45,887 nucleotides of DNA from Paraburkholderia metrosideri (GCF_904848625.1 NZ_CAJHCP010000025.1:1-45887); one strand, 5' to 3'; positions 24,636 through 32,962 are shown, counted from the first letter of the stretch. Translations and numbers: made by a program. The notes: generated by a model from the letters alone, not told the origin.

Positions 24636-25628
24636 ATGCAACAGCCAACAGGCGATGCGACCGCAAATCGCGCGCAGACGCGCATCGAAGCACGCGTGCG
24701 CACGCTTCGTTACGAAGCGGAGCGTGTGCTGGGCATCGAACTGGTGCCGGTGGATAACGGAAGCTTTCCGCGCTTTACGCCAGGCGCGCATATCGATCTG
24801 CACCTTCCGGTTGGCATCACGCGCAGCTACTCGCTCGTGAATTCGCCGGACGACGTGGATCGCTATGTGATCGGCGTGCTCGCGGACACGAATAGCCGCG
24901 GCGGCTCGTGCTACGTGCACGAGCAGTTGCGCTGCGGTGCAGTCCTGACGATCGGCGCGCCGCGCAACAACTTTGCACTGGATGAAAGCGCCGCGTCGAC
25001 GGTCCTGATCGCAGGCGGCATCGGCATCACGCCGATGCTGTGCATGTATCGGCGCCTGCGCGAAGCTGGTCGCACGGTGCGTCTCGTGTACTGCGCGCGT
25101 GAACGCTCGCAGGCCGCTTATCTGGATGAACTCGACGCATCCGACGGCAGCGTGCATCTGCATTTCGACGCCGAACATGCAGGCCGTCCGTTCGATCTCG
25201 CCGCATTTCTCGCACAGCAGCCTGCCGACGTTCACGCGTACTGCTGTGGACCGAACGCAATGCTGAATGCGTTTGAAGCCACGTGCGCACACGCGGGCAT
25301 TGCCAATGTACACATCGAGCGCTTCGCTGCGGGCGCTCCCATCGTCGAAAGACAGCAGGATGGCTACACAGTCGAACTCGCGAAAAGCGGCCGGCGTCTG
25401 GTCGTGCCAGCGGGCGCGGCGTTGCTCGACGTGTTGCTCGAAGCGGGCGTCGATATCGACCATAGCTGTCGAGAGGGCTTGTGTGGCGCATGTGAAACGC
25501 GCGTGCTGGGCGGCTGCCCAGCGCATCGCGACGCGGTGCTGACACAGTCCGAACGCGCCGCGAACGCGGTGATGATGGTCTGCGTGTCCGGCGCGCAAAG
25601 CTCGACGCTCGTGCTCGATCTCGCGTGA
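24636..25628 (+). CDS. FMN/[2Fe-2S] oxygenase reductase (VanB/phthalate dioxygenase reductase type)
   Basis: A 330-residue reductase that passes electrons from NAD(P)H through FMN to a [2Fe-2S] ferredoxin domain and on to the Rieske oxygenase. Domains in order: flavin barrel (about 15-110) with GAHIDLHLPVGITRSYSLVN; nucleotide-binding domain (about 115-235) with IAGGIGITPMLCMYRRL and CCGPNAML; plant-type ferredoxin domain (about 245-330) with C-x4-C-x2-C in HSCREGLCGACE and the fourth Cys in MMVCVS. The ATG at 24636 is preferred to an in-frame GTG at 24606, because the homologous part begins shortly after it. A short hairpin at 25684-25706 separates it from the MFS gene. Confidence 0.92.
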   Translation: MQQPTGDATANRAQTRIEARVRTLRYEAERVLGIELVPVDNGSFPRFTPGAHIDLHLPVGITRSYSLVNSPDDVDRYVIGVLADTNSRGGSCYVHEQLRCGAVLTIGAPRNNFALDESAASTVLIAGGIGITPMLCMYRRLREAGRTVRLVYCARERSQAAYLDELDASDGSVHLHFDAEHAGRPFDLAAFLAQQPADVHAYCCGPNAMLNAFEATCAHAGIANVHIERFAAGAPIVERQQDGYTVELAKSGRRLVVPAGAALLDVLLEAGVDIDHSCREGLCGACETRVLGGCPAHRDAVLTQSERAANAVMMVCVSGAQSSTLVLDLA

Positions 25629-25683
25629 CGCGAGCGCAGTGTGCGCGCGTTCCTGCAGCGTGAATGCCGGACTTGAAAACAGA

Positions 25684-25706
25684 AGCCGCTCGTTTTCGAA
25701 GCGGCT
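25684..25706 (+). repeat. Hairpin between reductase and MFS genes
   Basis: Arms AGCCGCT (25684-25690) and AGCGGCT (25700-25706) with a 9-nt loop, 56 bp after the reductase stop. It may lower expression of the downstream transporter. Confidence 0.4.
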
Positions 25707-25747
25707 CACTCCCTTACGGACCCCGCAATTTCCCTTTTGAGGACATG

Positions 25748-27187
25748 ATGGATCTATCGAGCACAGTGAAACAGGTCGACGCGAACGCCATGTCGCGCAC
25801 TGGCGATCCGCAGGACGCCGCGCTGATTTCGGCGCGTATCGAACGGCTGCCGTTCACGCGCTGGCATGCGCGCGTGCTGGGCGTGGTCGGTTTCGTGCAT
25901 ATGACCGATGCGTTCGATGCACTGACGATCGCTTTCGTCATGCCCGTGCTGATCGGCTTGTGGCATCTGTCGCCGGGCGATGCAGCGCTGCTGGTATCGG
26001 GCGGCTATGTCGGACAGACAATCGGCGCGCTGCTATTCAGCGCCGCCGCCGAGCGTTTCGGCAGGCTGCGCGTGCTGCGCTGGCTGCTCGTGATTCTCGC
26101 GTTGGGCAGCCTCGCGTCCGCGTATGCGCCGGGCTATGCCGTGTTCATCGCGTTGCGGCTCTTTCAGGGCATTGGGCTGGGCGGTGAGTCGCCTGTGTCG
26201 GCTACCTACATGAACGAACTGTGTCCCGCGAAAATTCGCGGACGCGTGATCTTCGTTCTTCAATCGACCTTCGCTGTCGGCAATCTGGTTGCTGCTGTCG
26301 CCGCGTTGTGGCTGATTCCTGCGTATGGCTGGCAGGTGATGTTCCTCGTCGGCGCGTTGCCCATCGTGCTCGCGGCAATCCTGCCGCGCATGGCGCCCGA
26401 GTCGCCGCGCTGGCTGGCGATCAGTGGCCGTGCTGACGAAGCGGAACACATCGTCGGGACGATCGAGCAGTCCGTGCCGCGCGATCTGTACGCCTTGCTG
26501 CCTGCAGCGCAGGTCACTGGAATACCTGTCGATCAGAGAAAGGCGCCGTTTCGCGCCCTGTTCCAGCGAGGCTTCGCCACACGCACGCTGGTAGTGTGGC
26601 TGATGGCGTGCTGCGGCAGCCTGACAACGTACGGCATTCTCGTGTGGTTGCCATCGCTCTACCGCACCGTCTATCACCTGCCGTTGAACGTCGCGCTGCG
26701 ATACGGCATGGTGAGCATGATCGCGACGCTGATCGGAACGCTGGTCGGCGTCTTTGTGATCGACTGGCTCGGCCGCAAGAAGACCTTCGCGCTGGCGTTT
26801 CTCGGCGCGGCGTTGCCGATGCTTTATCTCGCGTTCAGCGGCACGCATGTGCCCGCCGCGCAGGTTTCGATGCTGGCGTCGCTTAGTGTCGCGATGATCG
26901 CGATCGTCCAGTGCGGGATTTACGTCTACGCGCCAGAGGTCTATCCGACACGGGTTCGCGCGCGAGGCGCGGGTGCGGCGTCAGCCGTGACGCGTGTGTC
27001 GTCGGTGATCGGTCCGATGATCATCGGTGCGCTGTTGACTTACATGAGCGTCGAGGCCGTGTTTGGCTATTTCGCTTTTGTGTCGCTGGCCGGCGCGATC
27101 GTGATCGCCGCGTTCGCGATGGAAACGCGCGGCAGAACGCTCGACGAGATTGCTGGCGAGACGACGGTTCGTTCGCATCGGCAATGA
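25748..27187 (+). CDS. MFS transporter, probable aromatic or pyridine carboxylate importer
   Basis: A 479-residue inner-membrane protein with twelve predicted membrane segments. Signatures: the acidic TM1 stretch HMTDAFDALTIAFVMPVL, the loop 2-3 motif AERFGRLRVLRW, PESPRWLAISGRADEAEH before the central loop, DWLGRKKTF in loop 8-9, and VYPTRVRARGAG near TM10-11. This is the sugar-porter/AAHS/NiaP branch that takes up benzoates, shikimate, nicotinate and similar acids. GAGG at 25739-25742 sits five bases before the ATG at 25748; the ATG at 25745 is too close and the upstream in-frame ATG at 25664 lacks support. Third gene of the Rieske operon, so it probably imports the oxygenase substrate. Confidence 0.88.
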   Translation: MDLSSTVKQVDANAMSRTGDPQDAALISARIERLPFTRWHARVLGVVGFVHMTDAFDALTIAFVMPVLIGLWHLSPGDAALLVSGGYVGQTIGALLFSAAAERFGRLRVLRWLLVILALGSLASAYAPGYAVFIALRLFQGIGLGGESPVSATYMNELCPAKIRGRVIFVLQSTFAVGNLVAAVAALWLIPAYGWQVMFLVGALPIVLAAILPRMAPESPRWLAISGRADEAEHIVGTIEQSVPRDLYALLPAAQVTGIPVDQRKAPFRALFQRGFATRTLVVWLMACCGSLTTYGILVWLPSLYRTVYHLPLNVALRYGMVSMIATLIGTLVGVFVIDWLGRKKTFALAFLGAALPMLYLAFSGTHVPAAQVSMLASLSVAMIAIVQCGIYVYAPEVYPTRVRARGAGAASAVTRVSSVIGPMIIGALLTYMSVEAVFGYFAFVSLAGAIVIAAFAMETRGRTLDEIAGETTVRSHRQ

Positions 27188-27201
27188 AACGCCGACGCCG
27201 G

Positions 27202-27232
27202 CGCCGGGCACGCGCAAGGGTGCGGCCCGGCG
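27202..27232 (+). terminator. GC-rich hairpin ending the Rieske operon
   Basis: Perfect 8-bp arms CGCCGGGC (27202-27209) and GCCCGGCG (27225-27232) begin 15 bp after the MFS stop codon. There is no clear T tract. Confidence 0.6.
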
Positions 27233-27470
27233 TCTACAGCACCACGCAGTTTATCGGCCTTGCAAATGAGCGGCGTGAGCGGCGGCTGGCTGCTAATGGC
27301 CGACGGACAAAAGCGTCGTTTTTTATGTTCGGGGCTCGTTGCTTATTTGCTTCTAAACGCCACGAACTAAGGAGCGCACACGACATACGCAACGCCGTGT
27401 CCGGCCAGAAAGTGCTGATCCATCCCGTGTGGGGCGCGCGGCGCTATGCATACGCGAGCTTCCAGGCGAT

Positions 27471-28079
27471 CTATTCGCCCGTCTGAAGCATGGACTTCAG
27501 CGCCTCTCCCGCCGCATTCGCGACCACGACCAGGCGTGCTTCCGACATCCCTTCGCGCGCGCTGCCCGAAAGCCCCGACATGACGGTCGAAACGAAATCC
27601 GTCACCGCATCGGTTGCATCGGGATGTGTCGCAGCAACGATCGCTCTCACTTGCGCGCGTCTTCGCCCCGCAATCTCGCGGGCCAGTACGGCACTTTCGC
27701 TCTCCGTGTTGCCACGCGCCGCTTCGAGCACGAGACATCCAGTGCGTTGCGGATCGCGCGAGTAGGTCTGCGCGGCCCGCTCGAGCAGTTCCCCGAGTGC
27801 CTCCGCCGGCGGACGATCTGGTCGCAGGATTTCCGCGAGCGACAGTTCGCTGCGCGCGTAACGCTCGAGCACCTGTCCAAAAAAGGCCGCCTTGCTGCCG
27901 AACGCCATATAAAAGCTCGGCGGCTTGATGCCGAGCGCATCCGTCAGCGCGCTCAAACCGACCGCGTCGTAACCGGCCTCGTGGAAGAGGCGCTGGCCGA
28001 TCTCCAGCGCCTTTTCAGGATCGAAGGCGCGCGGCCGACCACGTCCCGGCCTGGGCTTTGAATTTAAAGTAGTGGTCAC
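27471..28079 (-). CDS. TetR/AcrR-family regulator
   Basis: A 202-residue repressor. The N-terminal helix-turn-helix (about 13-60) reads GRPRAFDPEKALEIGQRLFH then GYDAVGLSALTDALGIKPPS with FYMAFGSKAAFF, the standard TetR pattern. The C-terminal ligand domain includes GCLVLEAARGNTESESAVLA. The start is GTG at 28077-28079, and the candidate operator GTAGTG-GT-CACTAC (28069-28082) overlaps it, which suggests autorepression. It is divergent from the EthD-domain gene 71 bp away, so it most likely controls the EthD-hydrolase-dehydrogenase unit. The inducer is unknown. Confidence 0.88.
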   Translation of the reverse strand: MTTTLNSKPRPGRGRPRAFDPEKALEIGQRLFHEAGYDAVGLSALTDALGIKPPSFYMAFGSKAAFFGQVLERYARSELSLAEILRPDRPPAEALGELLERAAQTYSRDPQRTGCLVLEAARGNTESESAVLAREIAGRRRAQVRAIVAATHPDATDAVTDFVSTVMSGLSGSAREGMSEARLVVVANAAGEALKSMLQTGE

Positions 28080-28082
28080 TAC
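28069..28082. promoter_or_regulatory. Candidate TetR operator O1
   Basis: GTAGTG-GT-CACTAC, 6-bp perfect arms with a 2-bp centre, overlapping the GTG start of the TetR gene. The similar dyad at 28117-28128 suggests two sites for the same repressor. Confidence 0.5.
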
Positions 28083-28116
28083 ACAAATTCCTTGATTTAC
28101 CGATGCGCGAATTTTA

Positions 28117-28128
28117 TAGTGATCGCTA
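28117..28128. promoter_or_regulatory. Candidate TetR operator O2
   Basis: TAGTGATCGCTA, an imperfect dyad (TAG-GATC-CTA core) sharing TAGTG with O1, 22 bp before the TTG start of the EthD gene. AT-rich DNA between the two sites would hold the divergent promoters. Confidence 0.4.
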
Positions 28129-28149
28129 ATTTAATTCAAGGAGGCCGAT

Positions 28150-28470
28150 TTGACGCGTACACAGGACGTACCGGTGACGATCTATGTGACCTACGAAGGC
28201 GCTGCCGGCGCGGCCTTCGACCGCGCGTATTACGTCGAGCATCACTTGCCGCTCGTCATGCATCACTGGGCGCAATACGGGCTCGTCGGCGTTGCGGCGT
28301 TCTTTCCGGCAGTCGAGCAGGCCGGGACGCTCGCGATCTGCGAATGCCGTTTTCGCAACGCAGCCTCGGTCGATGCCGCGTTCGGATCGCCGGAAGCGCG
28401 CGCCGTCATGGCCGACGTGCCGCACTTCACCGATATCGCGCCCATTCGCGTGCGCGCAGTGGCACTCTAA
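28150..28470 (+). CDS. EthD-domain small protein
   Basis: A 106-residue protein of the dimeric alpha-beta barrel EthD family. It begins VTIYVTYEGAAGAAFDRAYY and contains VEHHLPLVMHHWAQYG, the conserved H-rich helix of the family, ending in DVPHFTDIAPIRVRAV. EthD-type proteins accompany cytochrome P450, ring-cleavage or hydrolase genes; some act as small isomerases or lyases, and many are unassigned. The start appears to be TTG at 28150, five bases after a strong AAGGAGG (28138-28144); no ATG is available nearby. It is the first gene of a + strand unit with the decayed hydrolase and the dehydrogenase, divergent from tetR. Confidence 0.8.
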   Translation: MTRTQDVPVTIYVTYEGAAGAAFDRAYYVEHHLPLVMHHWAQYGLVGVAAFFPAVEQAGTLAICECRFRNAASVDAAFGSPEARAVMADVPHFTDIAPIRVRAVAL

Positions 28471-28483
28471 AAAAGGGATCTGC

Positions 28484-29183
28484 ATGAACAATCGATTCGC
28501 ACCGTGGATGACCACGCCCGCGCGTACGGTCCGTCCTGGTCATTTCTGGGTGCCGGGAGACCGCGTCACGATTGGGGAGCACACTTATCAAACGCCGCCG
28601 ATGTACGTCGAATGGGAAACGCCCGAGACGATCAAGCGCAGGAGGCCGGTTGTGCTGATGCGCGGCGGCGGGTTTCAGGGCACGGAATGGTTCGACACGC
28701 CTGACGGGCGTCCAGGCTGGGCGCAGCGTCTCGTCGAGGCGGGATACGCGGTGCTCGTGGTCGACCGTCCGGGTCACCGTCGCTCGCCGTATCACGTGGA
28801 TACGGTAGGGCCGATGGGGCCGGTGTTCTCGTACGAAGGCGGCCGGCAGATCTATTTTCCGGGCGACGACCCGCATCACACGCAGTGGCCGTTCGACTCC
28901 GACGACGAAGCCGCGATGGACGAATTCATCGCCGGGGGGCCGATACGATCGAGCAGCGCGGCAGCGCGATCGGCGTCCATCGTTCGCGGCGGCCGGTCCG
29001 CCGACTGCGGCATTTTTCGACGCATGCGGGGCGTCGACCGAATAGATGCAACTCGCGGATCGCGGCTTGCACGGCAACGGCCACGGACTGATCTACGAAA
29101 AAAGCTCCGACGCGGCGCTCGCGCCCGTGCTCGACTGGTTCATCCAGCAGACCGAAACGGAACAAGCGGACATCGCCGGCTGA
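28484..29183 (+). pseudogene. Alpha/beta hydrolase with lost core, frame change and in-frame TAG
   Basis: The first 150 or so codons from the ATG at 28484 are intact and include VVLMRGGGFQGTEWFDTPDG and VVDRPGHRRSPYH, an alpha/beta hydrolase N-half with the cofactor-free esterase pattern. After DEFIAGG (near 28934-28939, a run of six G) the homologous frame is lost. The C-terminal frame resumes in a different phase as AAAGPPTAAFFDACGASTE, hits a TAG at 29043-29045, and continues in the same phase as MQLADRGLHGNGHGLIYEKS to TGA at 29181. The GHSAGG nucleophile region is absent, so about 100 residues were deleted. The product cannot be an active hydrolase. It lies between the EthD and dehydrogenase genes. 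Confidence 0.8.
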
Positions 29184-29219
29184 ACTGACTGAATCGACCT
29201 TGCCTGGGAGAACACGCAT

Positions 29220-30074
29220 ATGGAAATCGGCATCATTGGTCTTGGCGCGATGGGACGCGCGATGGCGCGCAATCTGGCGGCCGCGGGACACGACGTGAAA
29301 GCCTGGAACCGCTCCGGCGGACACGTTGAAGGCGTGACGTTGGTCGCATCGCCCGTCGACGCATGCCAAGGCGATGTCGTACTGACGATGCTCTCCGACG
29401 ACGACGTAATACGTACGGCGCTCGTCGAGCCCGACGTGCTGGCTCACGCAAAACCGGGTCTTGTGCATGTCGTGACTTCGACCATTTCCGTGGCGTTCGC
29501 CCGTGAACTGGTCGCGTTGCACGACGCAGCGGGCATCGGTTTCGTGTCTGCCCCCGTGCTCGGACGTCCGGACGTCGCGGCGAAGGGCGAACTCAACGTA
29601 CTGGCTGGCGGCGCACCCGATGCGGTGGCGAAAGCGCGCCCTGTGCTCGATGTGATCGGAGGCCGTATCTGGGACATGGGCGCGGACGCACCGACTGCGA
29701 ACGCAGCGAAGATCGCCTGCAACATGATGATCACGATGGCGATCGAGGCGATGGCAGAAGCTGTCGTGCTGACGGAGGCCAACGGCCTTCCTCGCGAGCG
29801 ATTTTTCGACGTGATCCTGAACACGCTGTTCGGCAGTCGCTCGTATCAGGTCTATTCGGCCAACATCGCAGACAGCAACTACGAGCCTGGGTTCAAGGCG
29901 ACGCTCGGCCTGAAGGATCTACGGCTGGCATCCGAAGCCGCCCAGCAGGCGGGCCGTTCGTTGCCGATGCTCGCGGCTGTGCATCGGCAGATGACGGACA
30001 CGATTGCGGCGGGATTCGGTGAACGGGACTGGTCGGCGATGGCGAAATTCACGATCGAGTCGACGGACCGGTGA
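29220..30074 (+). CDS. NAD(P)-dependent beta-hydroxyacid dehydrogenase (3-hydroxyisobutyrate dehydrogenase family)
   Basis: A 284-residue oxidoreductase of the beta-hydroxyacid dehydrogenase family. The Rossmann motif GLGAMG lies at residues 7-12, the substrate-region signature APVLGRPDVAAKGELNVLAG at about 111-130, and the catalytic lysine is K164 in NAAKIACNMM. The C-terminal helical domain has the usual LGLKDLRLASEAAQQAG. The sub-branch (APVLGRP rather than DAPVSGG) is often annotated only as NAD(P)-dependent oxidoreductase or imine-reductase-like. The ATG follows GGGAGAACACGCAT. It is the last intact gene of the EthD unit and faces the marR remnant tail to tail. Confidence 0.87.
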   Translation: MEIGIIGLGAMGRAMARNLAAAGHDVKAWNRSGGHVEGVTLVASPVDACQGDVVLTMLSDDDVIRTALVEPDVLAHAKPGLVHVVTSTISVAFARELVALHDAAGIGFVSAPVLGRPDVAAKGELNVLAGGAPDAVAKARPVLDVIGGRIWDMGADAPTANAAKIACNMMITMAIEAMAEAVVLTEANGLPRERFFDVILNTLFGSRSYQVYSANIADSNYEPGFKATLGLKDLRLASEAAQQAGRSLPMLAAVHRQMTDTIAAGFGERDWSAMAKFTIESTDR

Positions 30075-30104
30075 ATCGCGCGTGAGCGCGAGGTGCGCTC
30101 ACCC

Positions 30105-30425
30105 TCATGCTGCTGGTTTCGCATCCTCGCCACTCGCCGAACGGCGAAACACATCCACCAGCTTGTCGACGATGCGATTGAGTTCGTCGCGTTCATCCTG
30201 CGACAGCATCGACAGCATTTCCGCTTCCAGCGACTGTCCCAGTTCGTCGCTGGCGACGCGTGTCTTCTCGCCCGCCGCTGTCGCCGATAGCTGAAAGTGC
30301 CGCGCATCGTCCGGATGGATGGTTCGCCGCACCAGCTTTCTGTCGATCAGATCCGACAACAGTTTCGACAGCAGCGTCTTCTCAATCAGTGTCTGTTCTT
30401 TGAGCGCCGTCGTCGTGATGCCCGG
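30105..30425 (-). pseudogene. MarR-family regulator, N-terminally truncated
   Basis: The frame runs PGITTTALKEQTLIEKTLLS, then KLLSDLIDRKLVRRTIHPDD and a long helix DELGQSLEAEMLSMLSQDER to TGA at 30105-30107. This is the recognition helix, wing and C-terminal dimer helix of a MarR regulator. The first third (dimer helix 1 and early helix-turn-helix) is missing, because upstream of about 30425-30440 the same strand becomes the 5' end of a kup gene. A short in-frame start (30359) would give 84 residues without the DNA-binding helix. The neighbouring dehydrogenase unit may have lost a regulator here. Confidence 0.78.
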
Positions 30426-30578
30426 CGTGTCGCAGCCCCGAATCGAATACCGTGCTCATGGTGTAGAGCGGACTCGTGCCGATGTCGCCGAACACGATGC
30501 CGATGGCGCCCAGTGCCAGCCCGGCCATCGACCCATGGTTGCCTGGGCGCCCGCTTGCGGGCCTGAAGACGATTCCAT
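30425..30578 (-). pseudogene. kup-type potassium transporter, 5' fragment
   Basis: The minus strand reads GSMAGLALGAIGIVFGDIGT then SPLYTMSTVFDSGL, the highly conserved first membrane segment of Kup/Trk-type K+ uptake proteins (LGAIGVVFGDIGTSPLYT). A start codon at 30578 with a good AAGGAG (30585-30590) is still present, but a one-base shift separates it from the conserved frame near 30535. The homology ends at about 30425, where the marR remnant begins. A full kup encodes over 600 residues, so almost all is gone. Confidence 0.75.
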
Positions 30579-30700
30579 GAATGGCTCCTTCTCAGCGGGC
30601 GCGACCCTCAGCCTGCGACCGGTGCGCCGCCGGCCCGCACGCGCCGGTCGGCTCGTGTGGTCAAGCAGGTTTTGCCGCGATGGGCTGATCAGCGGCCAGC

Positions 30701-31033
30701 TCACAGAGACAGCGTACAGAAGAAAAGGCGCGTATCAAAGGGCTCCTGATCCCGATGCTTCGCAGCTGTTTTCAGCCGACGCTGTTGAAGCAAAAGGCTT
30801 TTTGTCCGCACCCCCGAAACGATTGCGACCGTGTTATTGGCTTCGAAAACCATCACTGTGACGTGCGGGTTTTCGTGAACGGTGCCACCGAAGCCTTCAA
30901 CCGCGCTCGGGAAGACGATCTCGGGGGCGCCTCCCGCCTTCAGACTGGTTGACGTCACCGAGCTGTTGGCGGTCGCGAGCGTGGCGCCGATCGAGTTGGA
31001 ACCACCGCAGCTTGCGAGACCAAAGCCGACCAT
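30701..31033 (-). CDS. Doubtful small protein with lipobox-like start
   Basis: A 110-codon frame starting MVGFGLASCGGSNSIGATLA. LASC looks like a lipobox but only eight residues precede the Cys, too few for a signal peptide. The first 75 residues are Ala/Thr/Val-rich and protein-like (EIVFPSAVEGFGGTVHENPH); the rest looks like read-through of non-coding DNA. There is no ribosome binding site. It may be the decayed end of a gene upstream of the kup fragment. I do not recognise a family. Confidence 0.2.
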   Translation of the reverse strand: MVGFGLASCGGSNSIGATLATANSSVTSTSLKAGGAPEIVFPSAVEGFGGTVHENPHVTVMVFEANNTVAIVSGVRTKSLLLQQRRLKTAAKHRDQEPFDTRLFFCTLSL

Positions 31034-31493
31034 GACGTTCGCGAGCTTTTCTTGAACTCAAGGTAAGTGAATCATCGTCGGCACAGGAGCGCACGGATGA
31101 TTCCCTGCGAAAAAGATGGATCGAACGTCTGCCACTCCGCGATGGAGGCACCTTCTGATCGCACCTTCGTGTGCGATTCGCAAGACCGGGGGTTGACGAC
31201 TTTCCTTCGTTTGGTGACAACTCGACTTGGGCTTACGACGCACAGCACGAGTCTGTTCAGAAGATCCCTGCGACGCTCTGTGATATTGCGAAACGTAGAA
31301 TTGCGGATGCGCAGTCCGACCGAATGAAGAATCGTCTGCAGTTTTAGGTAATTGCAAGTATGTCGACGCGCTTACGCGCAGGCGGTAGTTTGATCTGAAT
31401 CCAGCTGGAGCCTCGAGCCCGATCGCCTACTAGTACGAGAGTAAAATGCAAGAAAGCTTACGCGACCATAACGGTTACGAATACGGAGACTTG
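31034..31493. other. 460-bp gap before the first LysR gene
   Basis: No supported gene. It is less GC-rich than the coding parts around it. It marks the border between the two catabolic islands. No copy of the 42-bp LysR-type element was found here. Confidence 0.4.
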
Positions 31494-32477
31494 ATGAGTC
31501 AACTCGACTGGTACCTGACAGCAAATTTAAAGGCGCGCCACTTGCGTTTGATATTAGCCGTAAATGATTTCGGTAATTTAAGTGAGGTCGCGTCAAACTC
31601 TTTCATCACGGTGTCTGCGGTGTCGAAGGCGCTGAGCGAAATAGAGAGCGCACTCGGCGTCAAGCTTTTTGAGCGTACCGTCAATGGGTTGCGACCCACT
31701 GCATATGGTGAGTGCGTAGTGCGTCACGCTCGCGTTCTCCTCAGCGGATTGGGGCGTGTTGCCGAGGAAATCAAGGCGCTGCAAACCGGGCAAGCCGGGA
31801 AAGTGCACATCGGCGCGCTGCCCAGTTTGATTCCGACGATCATGCCGAAGGCGCTCGTCAGGCTCAAGCAGCAGTCGCCGCACGCCAATGTGTCGATCTT
31901 CGAGGGACCGATGACGACCTTGCTGCAGGAGCTAAGACGAGGCGAACTGGACCTCGTGGTCGGACGCCTGCCGAATCAGTCGGCGATGGTCGGGTTGCAA
32001 GGCAAGGTGCTCATGTATTCGCAGGTCAGGTTGGTGACGGGCCCGAATCATCCTTTGGTCGGCAAAAAGACGCTTCGATGGAAAGATCTTCAGGACTTCC
32101 CGTGGGTGCTGCCTCCGCCTGGATCGTTGCTACGGGAGCCGATCGAAAGCACGTTCGCGCGTAACGGCATGTCCATGCCGCTGAACTACATCGAGACACT
32201 TTCGGCCCATCTCAGCCGTGCCTATATTCAATCTGAAGACGCCATCGCGCTGTACACAATCGATATCCAGTATCCCTACGCGGAAGTCAGTCCTATCCAT
32301 GTTCTGCCGCTGGATCCCGGTTTTGTCAGATCTCCGCTTGGCGCCGCCTGGCGGGCGGACAAACCGCTCGTACCCAGTGCAATGCTGATGCTGAGTTGCC
32401 TGGAAGAAGTCAGCCCATTGCTGTTGTCGACTGAGGCGGAACACTCAGCGGGGCTCGTCGATACCGAGGTACGGTGA
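31494..32477 (+). CDS. LysR-family regulator (sister of the one at 37158)
   Basis: A 327-residue regulator. The N-terminal helix-turn-helix (about 10-70) contains KARHLRLILAVNDFGNLSEV, VSAVSKALSEIESALGVKLF and FERTVNGLRPTAYGECVVRH. The effector domain (about 95-300) shows the two-lobed periplasmic-binding-like pattern with GELDLVVGRLP and PWVLPPPGSLLREPI. The ATG at 31494 is chosen because the sister LysR starts at the same MS-LDWYL point; an in-frame ATG at 31446 adds 16 extra residues. Both regulators share motifs such as LPPPGS and YIETLS and belong to the GbpR/CbsR-type aromatic-acid branch by resemblance. It precedes the first decarboxylase-like gene, whose promoter holds the 42-bp element. 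Confidence 0.9.
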   Translation: MSQLDWYLTANLKARHLRLILAVNDFGNLSEVASNSFITVSAVSKALSEIESALGVKLFERTVNGLRPTAYGECVVRHARVLLSGLGRVAEEIKALQTGQAGKVHIGALPSLIPTIMPKALVRLKQQSPHANVSIFEGPMTTLLQELRRGELDLVVGRLPNQSAMVGLQGKVLMYSQVRLVTGPNHPLVGKKTLRWKDLQDFPWVLPPPGSLLREPIESTFARNGMSMPLNYIETLSAHLSRAYIQSEDAIALYTIDIQYPYAEVSPIHVLPLDPGFVRSPLGAAWRADKPLVPSAMLMLSCLEEVSPLLLSTEAEHSAGLVDTEVR

Positions 32478-32962
32478 TCCACGATAAGCGCGGCTGCTCG
32501 CGGCCCGCTTACAGAGAACGCGATTGCAAACGGATCCAGATGCGGCCTTTGGTCCTGCCGGAGTAAGCCAGCTCGCGTGCTGAAACGATCAGTTACCCGC
32601 CTCAATATTGCGTTTACGCACAAACAGCGGCAAGCGCGTCAATGCGAGTTTTGATTCGAGTGATCAACGAACAACTCTTCACTCCTCGTATTCCCTAAGT
32701 TTTACCATCTGGTTAAGACTGACGTAATTTTATTCAATCGACCGGATGGCGATGCACTGGCAACATCCTGATCGCCTGGCACCGGGGCATGGGTATAGAG
32801 CGCGAACAGATCTCAACCTACCGGCAACCCACAGCAGGACCATTCCGGAGTAGCCAGAACGTTTTCTGACGGTGCGCCGCGCATTGGTCGGGTTGCACCG
32901 CCACGCACGCAGGAGATCGCGCGAGCGTTCGTGCGCCACAGCTAACTATTCAGGAGAGACGC
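32478..32962. other. 485-bp promoter region of the first decarboxylase-like gene
   Basis: No gene. It contains the 42-bp LysR-type element at 32701-32742. The leader from 32743 to 32962 shows no riboswitch-like or terminator structure that I can support. Confidence 0.5.
32701..32742 (+). promoter_or_regulatory. 42-bp LysR-type bipartite element, copy 1 (decarboxylase-like gene 1)
   Basis: Upstream box TTTACCATCTGGTTAAG (near-dyad TTTACCA/TGGTTAA) at 32701-32717 and downstream box TCAATCGAC ending at 32742. The total is exactly 42 bp, as in four other copies. It lies 220 bp before the start at 32963. Confidence 0.75.

Noticed and set aside
14675..29045. Amber codons as pyrrolysine or other recoding
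   Set aside because: Both lie in genes with other signs of decay or mobility, and pyrrolysine systems are not expected in this lineage. Simple nonsense mutation is enough.
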